A stretch of 64,000 nucleotides of DNA, taken from NCBI GenBank assembly GCA_947455025.1, contig CANGLU010000006.1, positions 1-64,000 of the forward strand. The letters run 5' to 3'. The notes below the pieces were generated by a model, which saw nothing but the letters and a program-made list of their open reading frames with translations, was not told where the DNA came from and searched no databases. Of this stretch, positions 1 through 7,314 are shown piece after piece; position 1 is the stretch's first letter; every line of letters begins with the position of its first letter. The position numbers and the translations under genes are program-made. The DNA comes from Hyphomicrobiales bacterium (lineage in GTDB: Bacteria > Pseudomonadota > Alphaproteobacteria > Rhizobiales > Beijerinckiaceae).

Positions 1-102
1 TACCTGCCGAGCAATCTCAGCAAATGATAAACTTGCGGCCAACCCACGGCTGATGGCTTCTCGATCCTCAAAGCTGAGGCGACTATACTGCTTCTGTGTC
101 AT
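1..102 (-). CDS. IS30-family transposase, N-terminal fragment (runs off the window)
   Basis: The first 34 codons of a reading frame start at the ATG complementary to 100-102 and run without a stop to the window edge. The peptide begins MTQKQYSRLSFEDREAIS and continues into LSFAEIARQ. This is the helix-turn-helix opening typical of IS30-family transposases, which bind the element's ends and catalyse copy-out or cut-and-paste transposition. The rest of the gene and the far inverted repeat lie outside the window, so intactness cannot be judged. The near end of the element should lie within roughly 110-170, where CTAGATTC and the following bases may be part of the terminal repeat. That boundary is an inference. 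Confidence 0.72.
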   Translation of the reverse strand, partial: MTQKQYSRLSFEDREAISRGLAASLSFAEIARQV

Positions 103-252
103 GCGGAGCCCATATTAGCCCCGTTGCGCTAGATTCCTGAAACCGCCATTTTATTTAAAACAAGACACAATTTTTATAATCTCAATATGGCATTGGAATA
201 ACTTTTACCCAACTGAGAAATCACAATGCTCTAGGTGAAAATTCTTAATTCT

Positions 253-1014
253 TCAGTTGGAGTTCTGAATGAAGCGATTAATCCAATCAAGTTCAGGAAG
301 CAAAATAACGCCTTGTGTATAGTACCCACAATTCGATCTTCCTTCACCAGACGACCAAGACACCACAGCAATTAGCTTATTTTTATAAAGAATTGGCCCG
401 CCTGAATCCCCCTGACACCCGCCAGCGCCTCCAGAGAAAGCATCTCTGAGCCATAAAATAAATTTACTTTCACCATATGGCTGCACAACGTTTAGATCGA
501 CACTCCTTATCTTCCCAAGTGTCTTTCTATTTTTCTCTTGTGAAAATCCAAAGCCTGCAACGGTCACCATTTCGCCCGCAGTCAGACCAGATAAATCCGA
601 CACCTCAACTGGGAAAAATCGATCCGGTAGAGGGTCAGACAATTTAATCAATGCCAAGTCAATTGACTTTCGCCTCTTTGCAATAGCGCTCGGATCATAA
701 AGTGGGTGAACCGTAACTAATTCCGGCTTAATAAGAATTGGCTTTCCGTCTGTGTCTCGCCAGTGAACGCGCCAATCTGATGCATGGGCAACGCAATGCG
801 CTGCTGTCAGCAAAACCGTTTGCGATAAAATTGTCGCCGAGCACATTTCGCCATGGTCATCTAGAACCATGACAGCGTATTTTGCCAGTTCGGGACTTTC
901 TGAACCTTTTACGATTGACATTGCCGGCGTTGGGAGCATCGCACTTATAAGAAATATAACACCCGAAAATTTCAATATATTTCTTAGGCACGTCAGGGGT
1001 CTTGACAGCAACAC
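253..1014 (-). CDS. secreted S1-family (trypsin fold) serine protease
   Basis: Chymotrypsin-fold protease. Numbered from a GTG at 1014, the catalytic triad is His73 (TAAHC), Asp119 (IDLALI) and Ser204 (GDSGGP). The N-terminus has a basic stretch, a hydrophobic core and then PTPAMS-IVKG, which looks like an export signal followed by a mature N-terminus. The only upstream ATG (1095) would overlap the preceding ycgN-like gene by 76 bases. The GTG at 1014 lies just after that gene's stop and has a GAAAG purine run upstream, so I prefer it; other starts nearby are possible. The residue equivalent to chymotrypsin 189 at the base of the S1 pocket reads Gly rather than Asp, so trypsin-like Arg/Lys specificity is unlikely (inference). 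The gene is AT-rich compared with the backbone, which suggests acquisition. Confidence 0.85.
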   Translation of the reverse strand: MLLSRPLTCLRNILKFSGVIFLISAMLPTPAMSIVKGSESPELAKYAVMVLDDHGEMCSATILSQTVLLTAAHCVAHASDWRVHWRDTDGKPILIKPELVTVHPLYDPSAIAKRRKSIDLALIKLSDPLPDRFFPVEVSDLSGLTAGEMVTVAGFGFSQEKNRKTLGKIRSVDLNVVQPYGESKFILWLRDAFSGGAGGCQGDSGGPILYKNKLIAVVSWSSGEGRSNCGYYTQGVILLPELDWINRFIQNSN

Positions 1015-1019
1015 AACAA

Positions 1020-1535
1020 TTAACTTTCTTTCGAGCCAGCTGGAACGGTTGATCCCTTTAATGCTCTCGCTTTTTTGGGATAGGCTAGCGGCCATTGTTT
1101 AATTCGGTTGATGACGTCTTCCACGGCAATTTCGTCTTCATGGCAATGCACCCTACCTTTAACAGATACACCCGCTTCGATTACAGTTTCTTGACTTCCC
1201 GAAACAAGCGGATGCCACCAGGGTAAATCCTTGCCTTCCGCTAAAAGTCGATACCCACATGTTAGCGGCAGCCACCCAAGTGTTCGAGCCTCGTGCGGTG
1301 TCAGACGGACGCAATCCGGCACAAGTGATTGACGCTCGGCATAATTGCGGCACTGACAAAGCGCCGTGTCGAGCAAGCGACACGCAATATCTGTTGCGTA
1401 ATACTCACCAGTATCCTCGTCCTCGAGCTTGACCAGGCAACACCGTCCGCATCCGTCGCAAATGCTCTCCCATTCGCTCTCGGACATCGCTTCTAGGGTC
1501 TTTGACTTCCAAAATGGCAGCGATTGATCACCCAT
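1020..1535 (-). CDS. YcgN-family (UPF0260) cysteine-cluster protein
   Basis: A 171-residue protein matching the YcgN/UPF0260 family. It starts [19 protein letters not shown] and carries the cysteine cluster CDGCGRCC near residues 26-33. Further cysteines follow in [16 protein letters not shown] and VPDCVRLT, then [12 protein letters not shown] and the late PWWHPLVSG block. The family is widespread in proteobacteria. The cysteines look like a metal or Fe-S site, but no biochemical role is established that I know of. Length is normal, with a slightly extended tail. The serine protease gene follows immediately and may share the transcript. Confidence 0.88.
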   Translation of the reverse strand: MGDQSLPFWKSKTLEAMSESEWESICDGCGRCCLVKLEDEDTGEYYATDIACRLLDTALCQCRNYAERQSLVPDCVRLTPHEARTLGWLPLTCGYRLLAEGKDLPWWHPLVSGSQETVIEAGVSVKGRVHCHEDEIAVEDVINRIKQWPLAYPKKARALKGSTVPAGSKES

Positions 1536-1911
1536 CTAATTCGACCCCACGTCAGCCAAACAATTTGCTGGCGAGCGATCCTAGCCCATTTTTTATATCG
1601 GGAGCAAAGAAAGATCGAATAATGAGTCTCAGCTCAGAATTCTTGGCGAGCGATTATGATGGTGCGGCGCTTTTAATTAATTGCCGGCTTAATTGAGTGC
1701 TCAGGCAAAGCCGAGTAGCAACTCTCAATCGCAAGATGATTAACGTCATGGCGTTGCACGGGGGCGCAACCAATAAGATCGGACGAAAATCCGCCGCCTA
1801 CCTCGAAGCTTTTTAGCCAACGAGATTTGAAATCGCTTAATTTGAGGCAGCAGCCTACCATTAATTATAAAGATAAAAGTAGTAATTTATAGTTCTTTTT
1901 AGAGCGACGCA
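1536..1911. other. AT-rich intergenic region without a supported gene
   Basis: No coding region here looks convincing on either strand. The short open frames at 1502-1696 (+) and 1673-1861 (-) lack a good ribosome-binding site and resemble no family I know. The 11-base string TGGCGAGCGAT occurs twice (about 1568 and 1644). The region is AT-rich like the protease gene and may be decayed or acquired DNA. Confidence 0.4.
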
Positions 1912-2121
1912 CTAAGTTCCACGCTTCCTTTTTGGCTCGATTGGCGCCTTTACCGAATTACTCCGACGCTTTGAAGTCTTACGATTTTTAACTTCTATAT
2001 CATCTGGCCGCGAATATCGAATTCCAGGAAATATAATAATTTCACAATCTAAATTAATACTTTTTATTTTTTGATTTTTACTTTTATTATTGTTTGTGAC
2101 AAATCGGATAACATTGGACAT
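1912..2121 (-). CDS. small conserved hypothetical protein with an IIxFPGxRYxR motif
   Basis: A 69-residue basic protein starting MSNVIRF, with a central hydrophobic motif IIIFPGIRYSR and a Lys/Arg-rich tail ending PKRKRGT. Small proteins with an opening like MSNVIRF and a core like ILFPGVRYER recur in Hyphomicrobiales genomes as uncharacterised single-copy genes. That resemblance is from memory, not a search. The gene is very AT-rich, with many AAA/AAT codons. Function unknown; the basic tail could bind nucleic acid (inference). Confidence 0.5.
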   Translation of the reverse strand: MSNVIRFVTNNNKSKNQKIKSINLDCEIIIFPGIRYSRPDDIEVKNRKTSKRRSNSVKAPIEPKRKRGT

Positions 2122-2180
2122 TGCTGAAGCTCCTCAAGGTCAATTCGATTCGACACTTCTGGATCATGACCTCGACATGG

Positions 2181-2195
2181 TTAATGTTTTGCTAA
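2181..2195. promoter_or_regulatory. CtrA-like box upstream of the DUF2336 gene
   Basis: The sequence reads TTAA, seven bases, then CTAA, followed by C. This is one mismatch from the CtrA consensus TTAA-N7-TTAA. It lies about 75 bases before the DUF2336 start, and a GATTC (GANTC-type) site lies further upstream near 2148. Such matches occur by chance in AT-rich DNA, so this is only a candidate. Confidence 0.3.
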
Positions 2196-2270
2196 CGATT
2201 GGTGTTTTACAAAGGCGTTATCGGTACTCCTGCGTAGAGAATTTCGTAACTTCAGGTTCAGGTCTAGCTA

Positions 2271-3254
2271 ATGACAAACGCCGCAAGTATGGATTTCGTT
2301 GCAAAGCACACAGCACCTAAATTCGTTGCGCATGAACCATCCTCTGAATCAAGTGCGTTAGACACGCTTAACATTGACGATATCCTTCGCCTTTTGCCGC
2401 ACACATCCGAGGCGGTAGCCTGTCTATGCGCTGAAAAATTAGTGCGCGGTTCTTTGATGAACCAAAGACTGGCCGATATTTTATTGCGCCGTCGCGACCG
2501 TTCGTCGCTCATTGTCTTGTCGGAGGGTATTGGCGTGTCACCATTCCTGCTCGCCCACCTGGCAAAAGCGGGATCCGTCGATGAAGCAAGGGCCATAGCG
2601 GCCTGCCCCAATCTCTCGGTAGATATACTGACCTATCTTGTTGCTCGGCACGATCCGATCATTGATCGCACGATTACCGAATGTTCCGGCGAACCACTAC
2701 CCGATGCGATTTTAGAAATACTCGCAAAGCGCGCCTTTACCGACGCGCGTTTGGCTCGCCTTCTCTTTTCGCGCACGGATTTAAAGGCCGCTCATCGCGC
2801 ATCGTTGTTTGCCCACGCCTCGTCGCGTGAAAGAATAAGTATTCTCAATTTGGCGAATGCGTCCGTGACCACGAGGCCCCATGCCATCGATCAAGACCGG
2901 TTAAGCGCCCTATGCTCAGCGATTGAAGCAGGCGATGCGTCGGCCCTCACGCAGCTTTTGGCCGATGCGCTTAAAGTACCGTTCAATCTGCTCTACACGG
3001 TTTTAGGCGAAGCAAGTGGCGCAACCTTGGCATTAACGCTGAAGGGAATGGATGTTCCCGCAGCCCTCATCCGGCGCGCTTGCCGCTGGGCGAAAAGCAG
3101 CCATGCCGGCATGCCAGGTGGGGTCGAAGATGTCTTGGAATCGGTAACGCCATCAGCCGCCTTATGGCTCGCCTCTGCAATCTTATCGATCGCCCAAACC
3201 GAAGAGCCCGCTCAACGGAGCACAACCGTTGCAACGGAACGCTTAATCGCCTGA
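2271..3254 (+). CDS. DUF2336 domain-containing protein
   Basis: A 327-residue, helix-rich protein with the composition and spacing of alphaproteobacterial DUF2336 proteins. Repeated helical hairpins follow one another, for example LLRRRDRSSLIVLSEGIGVS, then ACPNLSVDILTYLVARHD, then LAKRAFTDARLARLLFSRTD, in a HEAT-like arrangement. There is no signal peptide, membrane segment or catalytic motif. The family is common in Hyphomicrobiales and Caulobacterales and its molecular role is unknown. The 3' end overlaps the convergent DUF1491 gene by 12 bases. A CtrA-like box upstream (2181-2195) hints at cell-cycle control, which is inference only. An alternative start is Met7. Confidence 0.82.
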   Translation: MTNAASMDFVAKHTAPKFVAHEPSSESSALDTLNIDDILRLLPHTSEAVACLCAEKLVRGSLMNQRLADILLRRRDRSSLIVLSEGIGVSPFLLAHLAKAGSVDEARAIAACPNLSVDILTYLVARHDPIIDRTITECSGEPLPDAILEILAKRAFTDARLARLLFSRTDLKAAHRASLFAHASSRERISILNLANASVTTRPHAIDQDRLSALCSAIEAGDASALTQLLADALKVPFNLLYTVLGEASGATLALTLKGMDVPAALIRRACRWAKSSHAGMPGGVEDVLESVTPSAALWLASAILSIAQTEEPAQRSTTVATERLIA

Positions 3255-3602
3255 GGGCGAAGCGTTCTCATCGTCTAAAAAGACGCGGCCTTCACGGTCT
3301 TCGACTTCAACAAACCATAAATCCGGATCAAAACTGATTTCGCGGGTCATGCGCGCTTCAACGCTTGCGGCGTCCGTCTCTTGCATTACGCATTCAAACC
3401 GCCGTTCTGACGCGTCCTCGCGATCATAATCGGGCGGTGCTGGCGCAAAAAGCGAGCTGCGTCCATCGAGCCAATCGAGCTTGATATAAACCGCGCCCGC
3501 TTCCGCTGAACCCCGTCGACGCAAGACAGCAACGGCACCCTTCACCGCGCACCGCCTCAAATAGGCCGAAACCCAAATATCAGATCGTAAGCGGGCGGAC
3601 AT
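3243..3602 (-). CDS. DUF1491 family protein
   Basis: A 119-residue protein starting MSARLRSDIWVSAYLRRCAV. It contains AVLRRRGSAEAGAVYIKL and later DPDLWFVEVEDREGR, the signature of DUF1491, a small cytosolic family nearly confined to Alphaproteobacteria. Function is unknown. I chose the ATG at 3602; a GTG lies one codon upstream. The gene begins just downstream of the peptidoglycan-binding protein gene, with a few bases between, so it is probably the last gene of the 6060-3243 minus-strand operon. Its tail overlaps the convergent DUF2336 gene. Confidence 0.9.
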   Translation of the reverse strand: MSARLRSDIWVSAYLRRCAVKGAVAVLRRRGSAEAGAVYIKLDWLDGRSSLFAPAPPDYDREDASERRFECVMQETDAASVEARMTREISFDPDLWFVEVEDREGRVFLDDENASPSGD

Positions 3603-3608
3603 CACATC

Positions 3609-4352
3609 TCATTCCAGCACAAGGCCGGAGAGCTTTGCCAATTGCGGCTTTGTGACCGTGTCAATTTCACCGGTGGCGGGCAGATGCTTGTCTTTTTGAA
3701 ACCGCAACACTGCCTCATGCAAGGCCGATGACTTCAATCCATCGGGAGAAACGGGGCCATAGCCGATTTTATTCAACGCCCGTTGCGCGGCCAAGATGCT
3801 CTTATCCGGCTTCGGCATCGTTTGCGCAACCAGCGCACCAACCGGATCAGCTACCGTTTGATCGGGGATGGGTTGCGGAGGTGCAAAAACCTGTTTCGGA
3901 TCAGCCGATGCCACTAGACTTGCCGGCGCTATTTGTTTGGGCTGAGCGATCGCGGGCGTTGCCATTGGCGCGGCGGCCGGAACCGGAACCGCTTCCACTT
4001 TCTCAGGCCGACGCGGTGGCTGCGGCGCTGTCTCTCCTGCAGGCGTTCCTTCAAGCGTTGGGCGCACAAACAGGTTCAACGGATTAAGCGAAATCGGCCC
4101 GCGCCATACGGAAGATAAATCGAAAAACAAAGCCGGACGTCCGGACTTTTGGAAATAAAGCGCATTCGCGACAAAGGCCGTCACCACCGCCATCAACACA
4201 AGGCTGATCAGCAAGCGCCCGGGAGCTGCGAGGATCCGCGCGGTGCGCGAATTCGGCTCGGGTTGATAGCCGTGATCATCATTGGGTGCCGCATAGGTGG
4301 GATGCGGCTCATCGTCGAAAACAGGCTCGCGCCGAAGCGTTCGCTCACGCAT
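3609..4352 (-). CDS. single-pass membrane protein with C-terminal peptidoglycan-binding domain
   Basis: A 247-residue protein in three parts: an acidic, proline-rich cytoplasmic N-terminus of about 45 residues; one membrane segment at about 46-66; and a long Pro/Ala-rich periplasmic linker leading to a PG_binding_1-type domain at about 185-245. That domain runs from LAAQRALNKIGYGPVSPDG through LRFQKDKHLPATGEIDT. The layout suggests a protein anchored in the inner membrane that contacts the cell wall. The start overlaps the end of the upstream histidine kinase gene by 8 bases, indicating translational coupling. This pairing with a DivL/PleC-like kinase points to an envelope or cell-cycle link (inference). 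Confidence 0.82.
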   Translation of the reverse strand: MRERTLRREPVFDDEPHPTYAAPNDDHGYQPEPNSRTARILAAPGRLLISLVLMAVVTAFVANALYFQKSGRPALFFDLSSVWRGPISLNPLNLFVRPTLEGTPAGETAPQPPRRPEKVEAVPVPAAAPMATPAIAQPKQIAPASLVASADPKQVFAPPQPIPDQTVADPVGALVAQTMPKPDKSILAAQRALNKIGYGPVSPDGLKSSALHEAVLRFQKDKHLPATGEIDTVTKPQLAKLSGLVLE

Positions 4353-6060
4353 AGCGGCGTTCCGGAATTCGGGTTGAAATAGGCATTGGCTTTAACGCCG
4401 AAATGGCTTCCGGTATCGCGAAGGTCACGATTACGCGTGTGCCCGCACCGGGGCGGCTCATGACATCGAGATCGCCGTGATGGTCGCGCACAATATCGCG
4501 TACAATACCCAAGCCCAAGCCTTGCCCATCGAGGCTATGTTCACTGGCCATGCGGCCGCGGAAGAACGGCTCGCCCAACCGCGCCAGATCTTCGCCCGCA
4601 ACGCCGATGCCATTGTCTTCCACCGTCAAGCGAACCTTCGCGCCATCGCGGCTCGCGCGCACCAGTACCGAGCCTTCAGGTGCAAATTTAAGCGCGTTGG
4701 AAATCAGATTAATGAGGATCTGCCGAAATGCGTGACGGCTGCCGATAAGCACCGGCACATCCTCTTCCACAACCCATTGCAGGCTCGCGCGCTGCGCCTC
4801 GACATTCAGCCGCATAATGCCAACCGATTCCTCAATCAGCTCGGCAAGATCAATCGCATCAGAGCCGGCTGAAACAATCTCGGCCGTTGGTTGCGACGGT
4901 GCCACACCCGACATGTCATTCACCACGTCCAACATATGACGCGCCGAGGTCGCAATAATACGCGCATAATCGCCGCGCTTCGGATCATCACTCGCAATAA
5001 TCGCAGGATCGCCAAGGCAATCGGCAAAGCCGATAATCGCCGTCAAGGGCGTGCGCAATTCATGACCCAGCCGCGCGGTGGAAAGCGCGGCCTGAGTGTC
5101 AGCCAAAGTCTCAAGGGCTGCCTCCGTAACGGGCCGATAATAGGCCAAAATCTCGCTCTGCTGCGTCGAAGGATCCGTCACCGCGCGCGATACGCGCAAG
5201 ATGAAATCGCGATAGGGATCCGGGCCAAAATGCCCCTCGGCCTCGGGCTCGCATTTAATCCGCACCCGCGCCTCGGCGCTCACCGCGCCATGCGCCACAT
5301 CCGACAGCGCTTTCAAAAACGCCGGACCGCTGCCAAGATGCAAACGCGTGATGACGGTATTGTCCGCAAGGTCCATCGGATTAATCCCGATGACACGGCA
5401 AAAAGCGGCGTTCGATCCAACCACATGGCCTTGGGCGTCATGGCGCACCACGCCAATATCCGACAGCCCAGACAGCGCCCGCCACCGATCATCGGCAAAG
5501 CGCGCTTGCGCCTCGCTCACCCGATCACGCTTGACGAGATAGAGCGCGCCACCGAGCATCGCCGCAATCGCTAAAATCTGCGACACCAAGGCGATAGCGT
5601 CGCCCTTGGCGCCACCCATCGCATAAATCCCAAGTGATACGACGAGCATCACACACGCCGTCATCACGGCACCCGCAGCGCCCGTTACAATCGCGCCTTC
5701 CAAAACAAGCGGCACCAGCGCACCCGCACCCACAAAACCCGCACCCGCAAAAGGCAATCCGCCGAGCGAAGCGGTAGAAATCAAATAGCCAATCGTCAGC
5801 CCGCCAAAGCGCGAGACAATCAAGGCAATCACCGCTTGAAACGATAAAACGGTTGCTACAAGCAGCATCGCGCGCGGCATACCAAGAGGCAGGCCAAAGC
5901 ACGCGGCCATCAAAGCAAGGCCGATCAGACCGATGGCGAGACGCGTCGCAATAAACCAGCGATGCGCAGCAAAGCGTGCATCCTGTCGTCCAACCGAACG
6001 ATGAACCAGATCACCCAACCGGTCCACCATCTTTTCTACTGCCGAAATTCGACCCACCAC
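4345..6060 (-). CDS. membrane PAS-domain sensor histidine kinase
   Basis: About 571 residues from a GTG at 6060. That codon is preceded by a strong Shine-Dalgarno GGAGG six bases upstream; the open frame extends to 6249, but the extension lacks such a site. Four or five hydrophobic segments lie at about residues 40-175, followed by a PAS-like region (DDRWRALSGLSDIGVVRHD). The HisKA box is GHELRTPLTAIIGFAD, with His at about 333. The HATPase_c motifs are ISNALKFAPEGS (N box), VEDNGIGV (G1) and GQGLGLGI (G2). It autophosphorylates on His and passes phosphate to a response regulator that is not encoded nearby. The arrangement resembles alphaproteobacterial cell-cycle kinases. A CtrA-like box lies upstream at 6231-6247. 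Confidence 0.9.
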   Translation of the reverse strand: MVGRISAVEKMVDRLGDLVHRSVGRQDARFAAHRWFIATRLAIGLIGLALMAACFGLPLGMPRAMLLVATVLSFQAVIALIVSRFGGLTIGYLISTASLGGLPFAGAGFVGAGALVPLVLEGAIVTGAAGAVMTACVMLVVSLGIYAMGGAKGDAIALVSQILAIAAMLGGALYLVKRDRVSEAQARFADDRWRALSGLSDIGVVRHDAQGHVVGSNAAFCRVIGINPMDLADNTVITRLHLGSGPAFLKALSDVAHGAVSAEARVRIKCEPEAEGHFGPDPYRDFILRVSRAVTDPSTQQSEILAYYRPVTEAALETLADTQAALSTARLGHELRTPLTAIIGFADCLGDPAIIASDDPKRGDYARIIATSARHMLDVVNDMSGVAPSQPTAEIVSAGSDAIDLAELIEESVGIMRLNVEAQRASLQWVVEEDVPVLIGSRHAFRQILINLISNALKFAPEGSVLVRASRDGAKVRLTVEDNGIGVAGEDLARLGEPFFRGRMASEHSLDGQGLGLGIVRDIVRDHHGDLDVMSRPGAGTRVIVTFAIPEAISALKPMPISTRIPERRYA

Positions 6061-6230
6061 TGACCGCCTCCGTATCGCCCGACTTTGGGCTTGCGACTCG
6101 TATGAAGCGCAGTGTGACGCGCGGAGTTTAAGTCTTCCTAAATTCGAATTTCGATTTTCGGGGCGCTTCGTCAAAGTGTTAACAAAAGCCGCCGCAATCG
6201 TTAACAAAACAGGCAAATGACACAGCAAAA

Positions 6231-6247
6231 TTAGCCATTGATTAACC
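6231..6247. promoter_or_regulatory. CtrA-like box between the histidine kinase and the DUF5330-like gene
   Basis: TTAG, seven bases, TTAACC: one mismatch from the CtrA consensus TTAA-N7-TTAACC. It sits in the divergent promoter region of the kinase (minus) and the small membrane protein (plus). Two further GTTAACAAAA strings lie at about 6178 and 6200. Candidate only; CtrA itself is not in this window. Confidence 0.38.
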
Positions 6248-6314
6248 ACACTTGCAATCTGTGTGTGTCCTTATGGCAAACAATGGAAAAGGCCGATTTG
6301 CACAAAGGCAATCT

Positions 6315-6809
6315 ATGCCTAAGAGAACCTCACCCGCGGCCTTAACGAATGTAGTTCATCTTATGGGTTTTATCATCAGAGCGCTTTTCGTGATTGGCGT
6401 TCTTTATCTCATCTCGCCAATGCGCGCGGCTTTGCCCGATTGGCTCGCCAAGCCATCGGCGCATGGGGTTGAACTCGCAACAGCGGTCGCGCCGACGCTG
6501 GCCGCTGCAACCGCCAAAACGGTTGCCCAAGCCCCATCCGCGGTTGAAACAATCGGTCGTGCGGCCATTGCCGCGTGCAAGGGCCATGAGAAAGCCTGCC
6601 TGGATGCCGCAGCCTCAGCCCTAAAACCAACCGATGGCTCGGATCCTTTGGCCGCCTTGTTGAACGACACCAGCACAGATGTGGCAGCCCCATCGAAATC
6701 GCGGCCCGTGACGTTGGCGGACGCTTTGCCGGATACAACCGCCATTCCGCTGCCACCGCGGCGCGAAACAGCCCCTGCGTTGCCGGCAACAGGCCAGAAA
6801 AAGATTTAA
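6315..6809 (+). CDS. small membrane protein, DUF5330-like
   Basis: About 164 residues from the ATG at 6315, which has an AAAGG run six bases upstream. Other possible starts are ATG 6273 and ATG 6363. One membrane segment (GFIIRALFVIGVLYLISP) lies near the N-terminus. It is followed by an Ala/Thr-rich periplasmic stretch with two cysteines (AACKGHEKACLDAA) and a Pro-rich tail ending PATGQKKI. Small Hyphomicrobiales proteins of this architecture, annotated DUF5330, often precede sufE, as here. The family match is from memory and is moderate. Function unknown. It is 55 bases upstream of sufE and could share its transcript. Confidence 0.6.
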   Translation: MPKRTSPAALTNVVHLMGFIIRALFVIGVLYLISPMRAALPDWLAKPSAHGVELATAVAPTLAAATAKTVAQAPSAVETIGRAAIAACKGHEKACLDAAASALKPTDGSDPLAALLNDTSTDVAAPSKSRPVTLADALPDTTAIPLPPRRETAPALPATGQKKI

Positions 6810-6864
6810 CCTCGACCAATCCGCTAACACGCTTTAAACCCATGCTCTGAATAAGGGGCGTGAG

Positions 6865-7296
6865 ATGGCTGCAAGCTTTAATGAAATCATGGAAAATTTC
6901 GGCTTCCTCGAGGATTGGGAAGACCGTTATCGCTATCTGATCGAGCTCGGCAAAGATTTGCCGCCGCTTGAAGAAAGCGAAATGAACGAAGATACACGCG
7001 TCAAAGGCTGCGCATCGCAAGTCTGGGTGATCACCTCCATCAACAGCGACGGCGTTGAACCCGTGCTGTCCTTTCGTGGCCAGAGCGACGCGCATATCGT
7101 CAAAGGTTTGGTAGCGCTTACCCTTGCGCTCTATTCAGATCGTAGCGCGCCCGATATTTTGGCGCTTGACGCGCTTGATCTATTTCGCCGCATCGGCTTG
7201 GCGGAACACCTCACGCCGCAACGCTCTAACGGCGTGCGCTCAATGGTCGAAAGAATTCGTCGAGATGCTAAAGAAGCATTGGCAATGAACCAATAG
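6865..7296 (+). CDS. sufE: SufE family cysteine desulfurase acceptor
   Basis: A 143-residue SufE. The protein accepts persulfide sulfur from a SufS-type cysteine desulfurase and hands it to the Suf scaffold for Fe-S cluster assembly in the cytoplasm. Family features visible are EDRYRYLIELGKDLPPL near the N-terminus, VKGCASQVWV with the active-site Cys at about 49, and FRGQSDAHIVKGLVALTL. The C-terminus LTPQRSNGVRSMVERIR is also typical. The length is normal. The rest of the suf operon is not in the window, which is common in this order. The next gene (integrase) is convergent and only 18 bases away. Confidence 0.93.
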   Translation: MAASFNEIMENFGFLEDWEDRYRYLIELGKDLPPLEESEMNEDTRVKGCASQVWVITSINSDGVEPVLSFRGQSDAHIVKGLVALTLALYSDRSAPDILALDALDLFRRIGLAEHLTPQRSNGVRSMVERIRRDAKEALAMNQ

Positions 7297-7314
7297 AAAC
7301 CAACACCAATTACA

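Noticed and set aside
869-1102. Plus-strand open frame over the protease and YcgN genes
   Set aside because: It is antisense to two well-supported genes and has no ribosome-binding site or recognisable family.
1673-1861. Minus-strand frame in the 1536-1911 gap
   Set aside because: No start signal, no family resemblance and short; not enough to call a gene.
4891-5574. Long plus-strand frame opposite the PAS histidine kinase
   Set aside because: Antisense to a gene with complete kinase motifs; the Arg/His-rich composition is that of a shadow frame.
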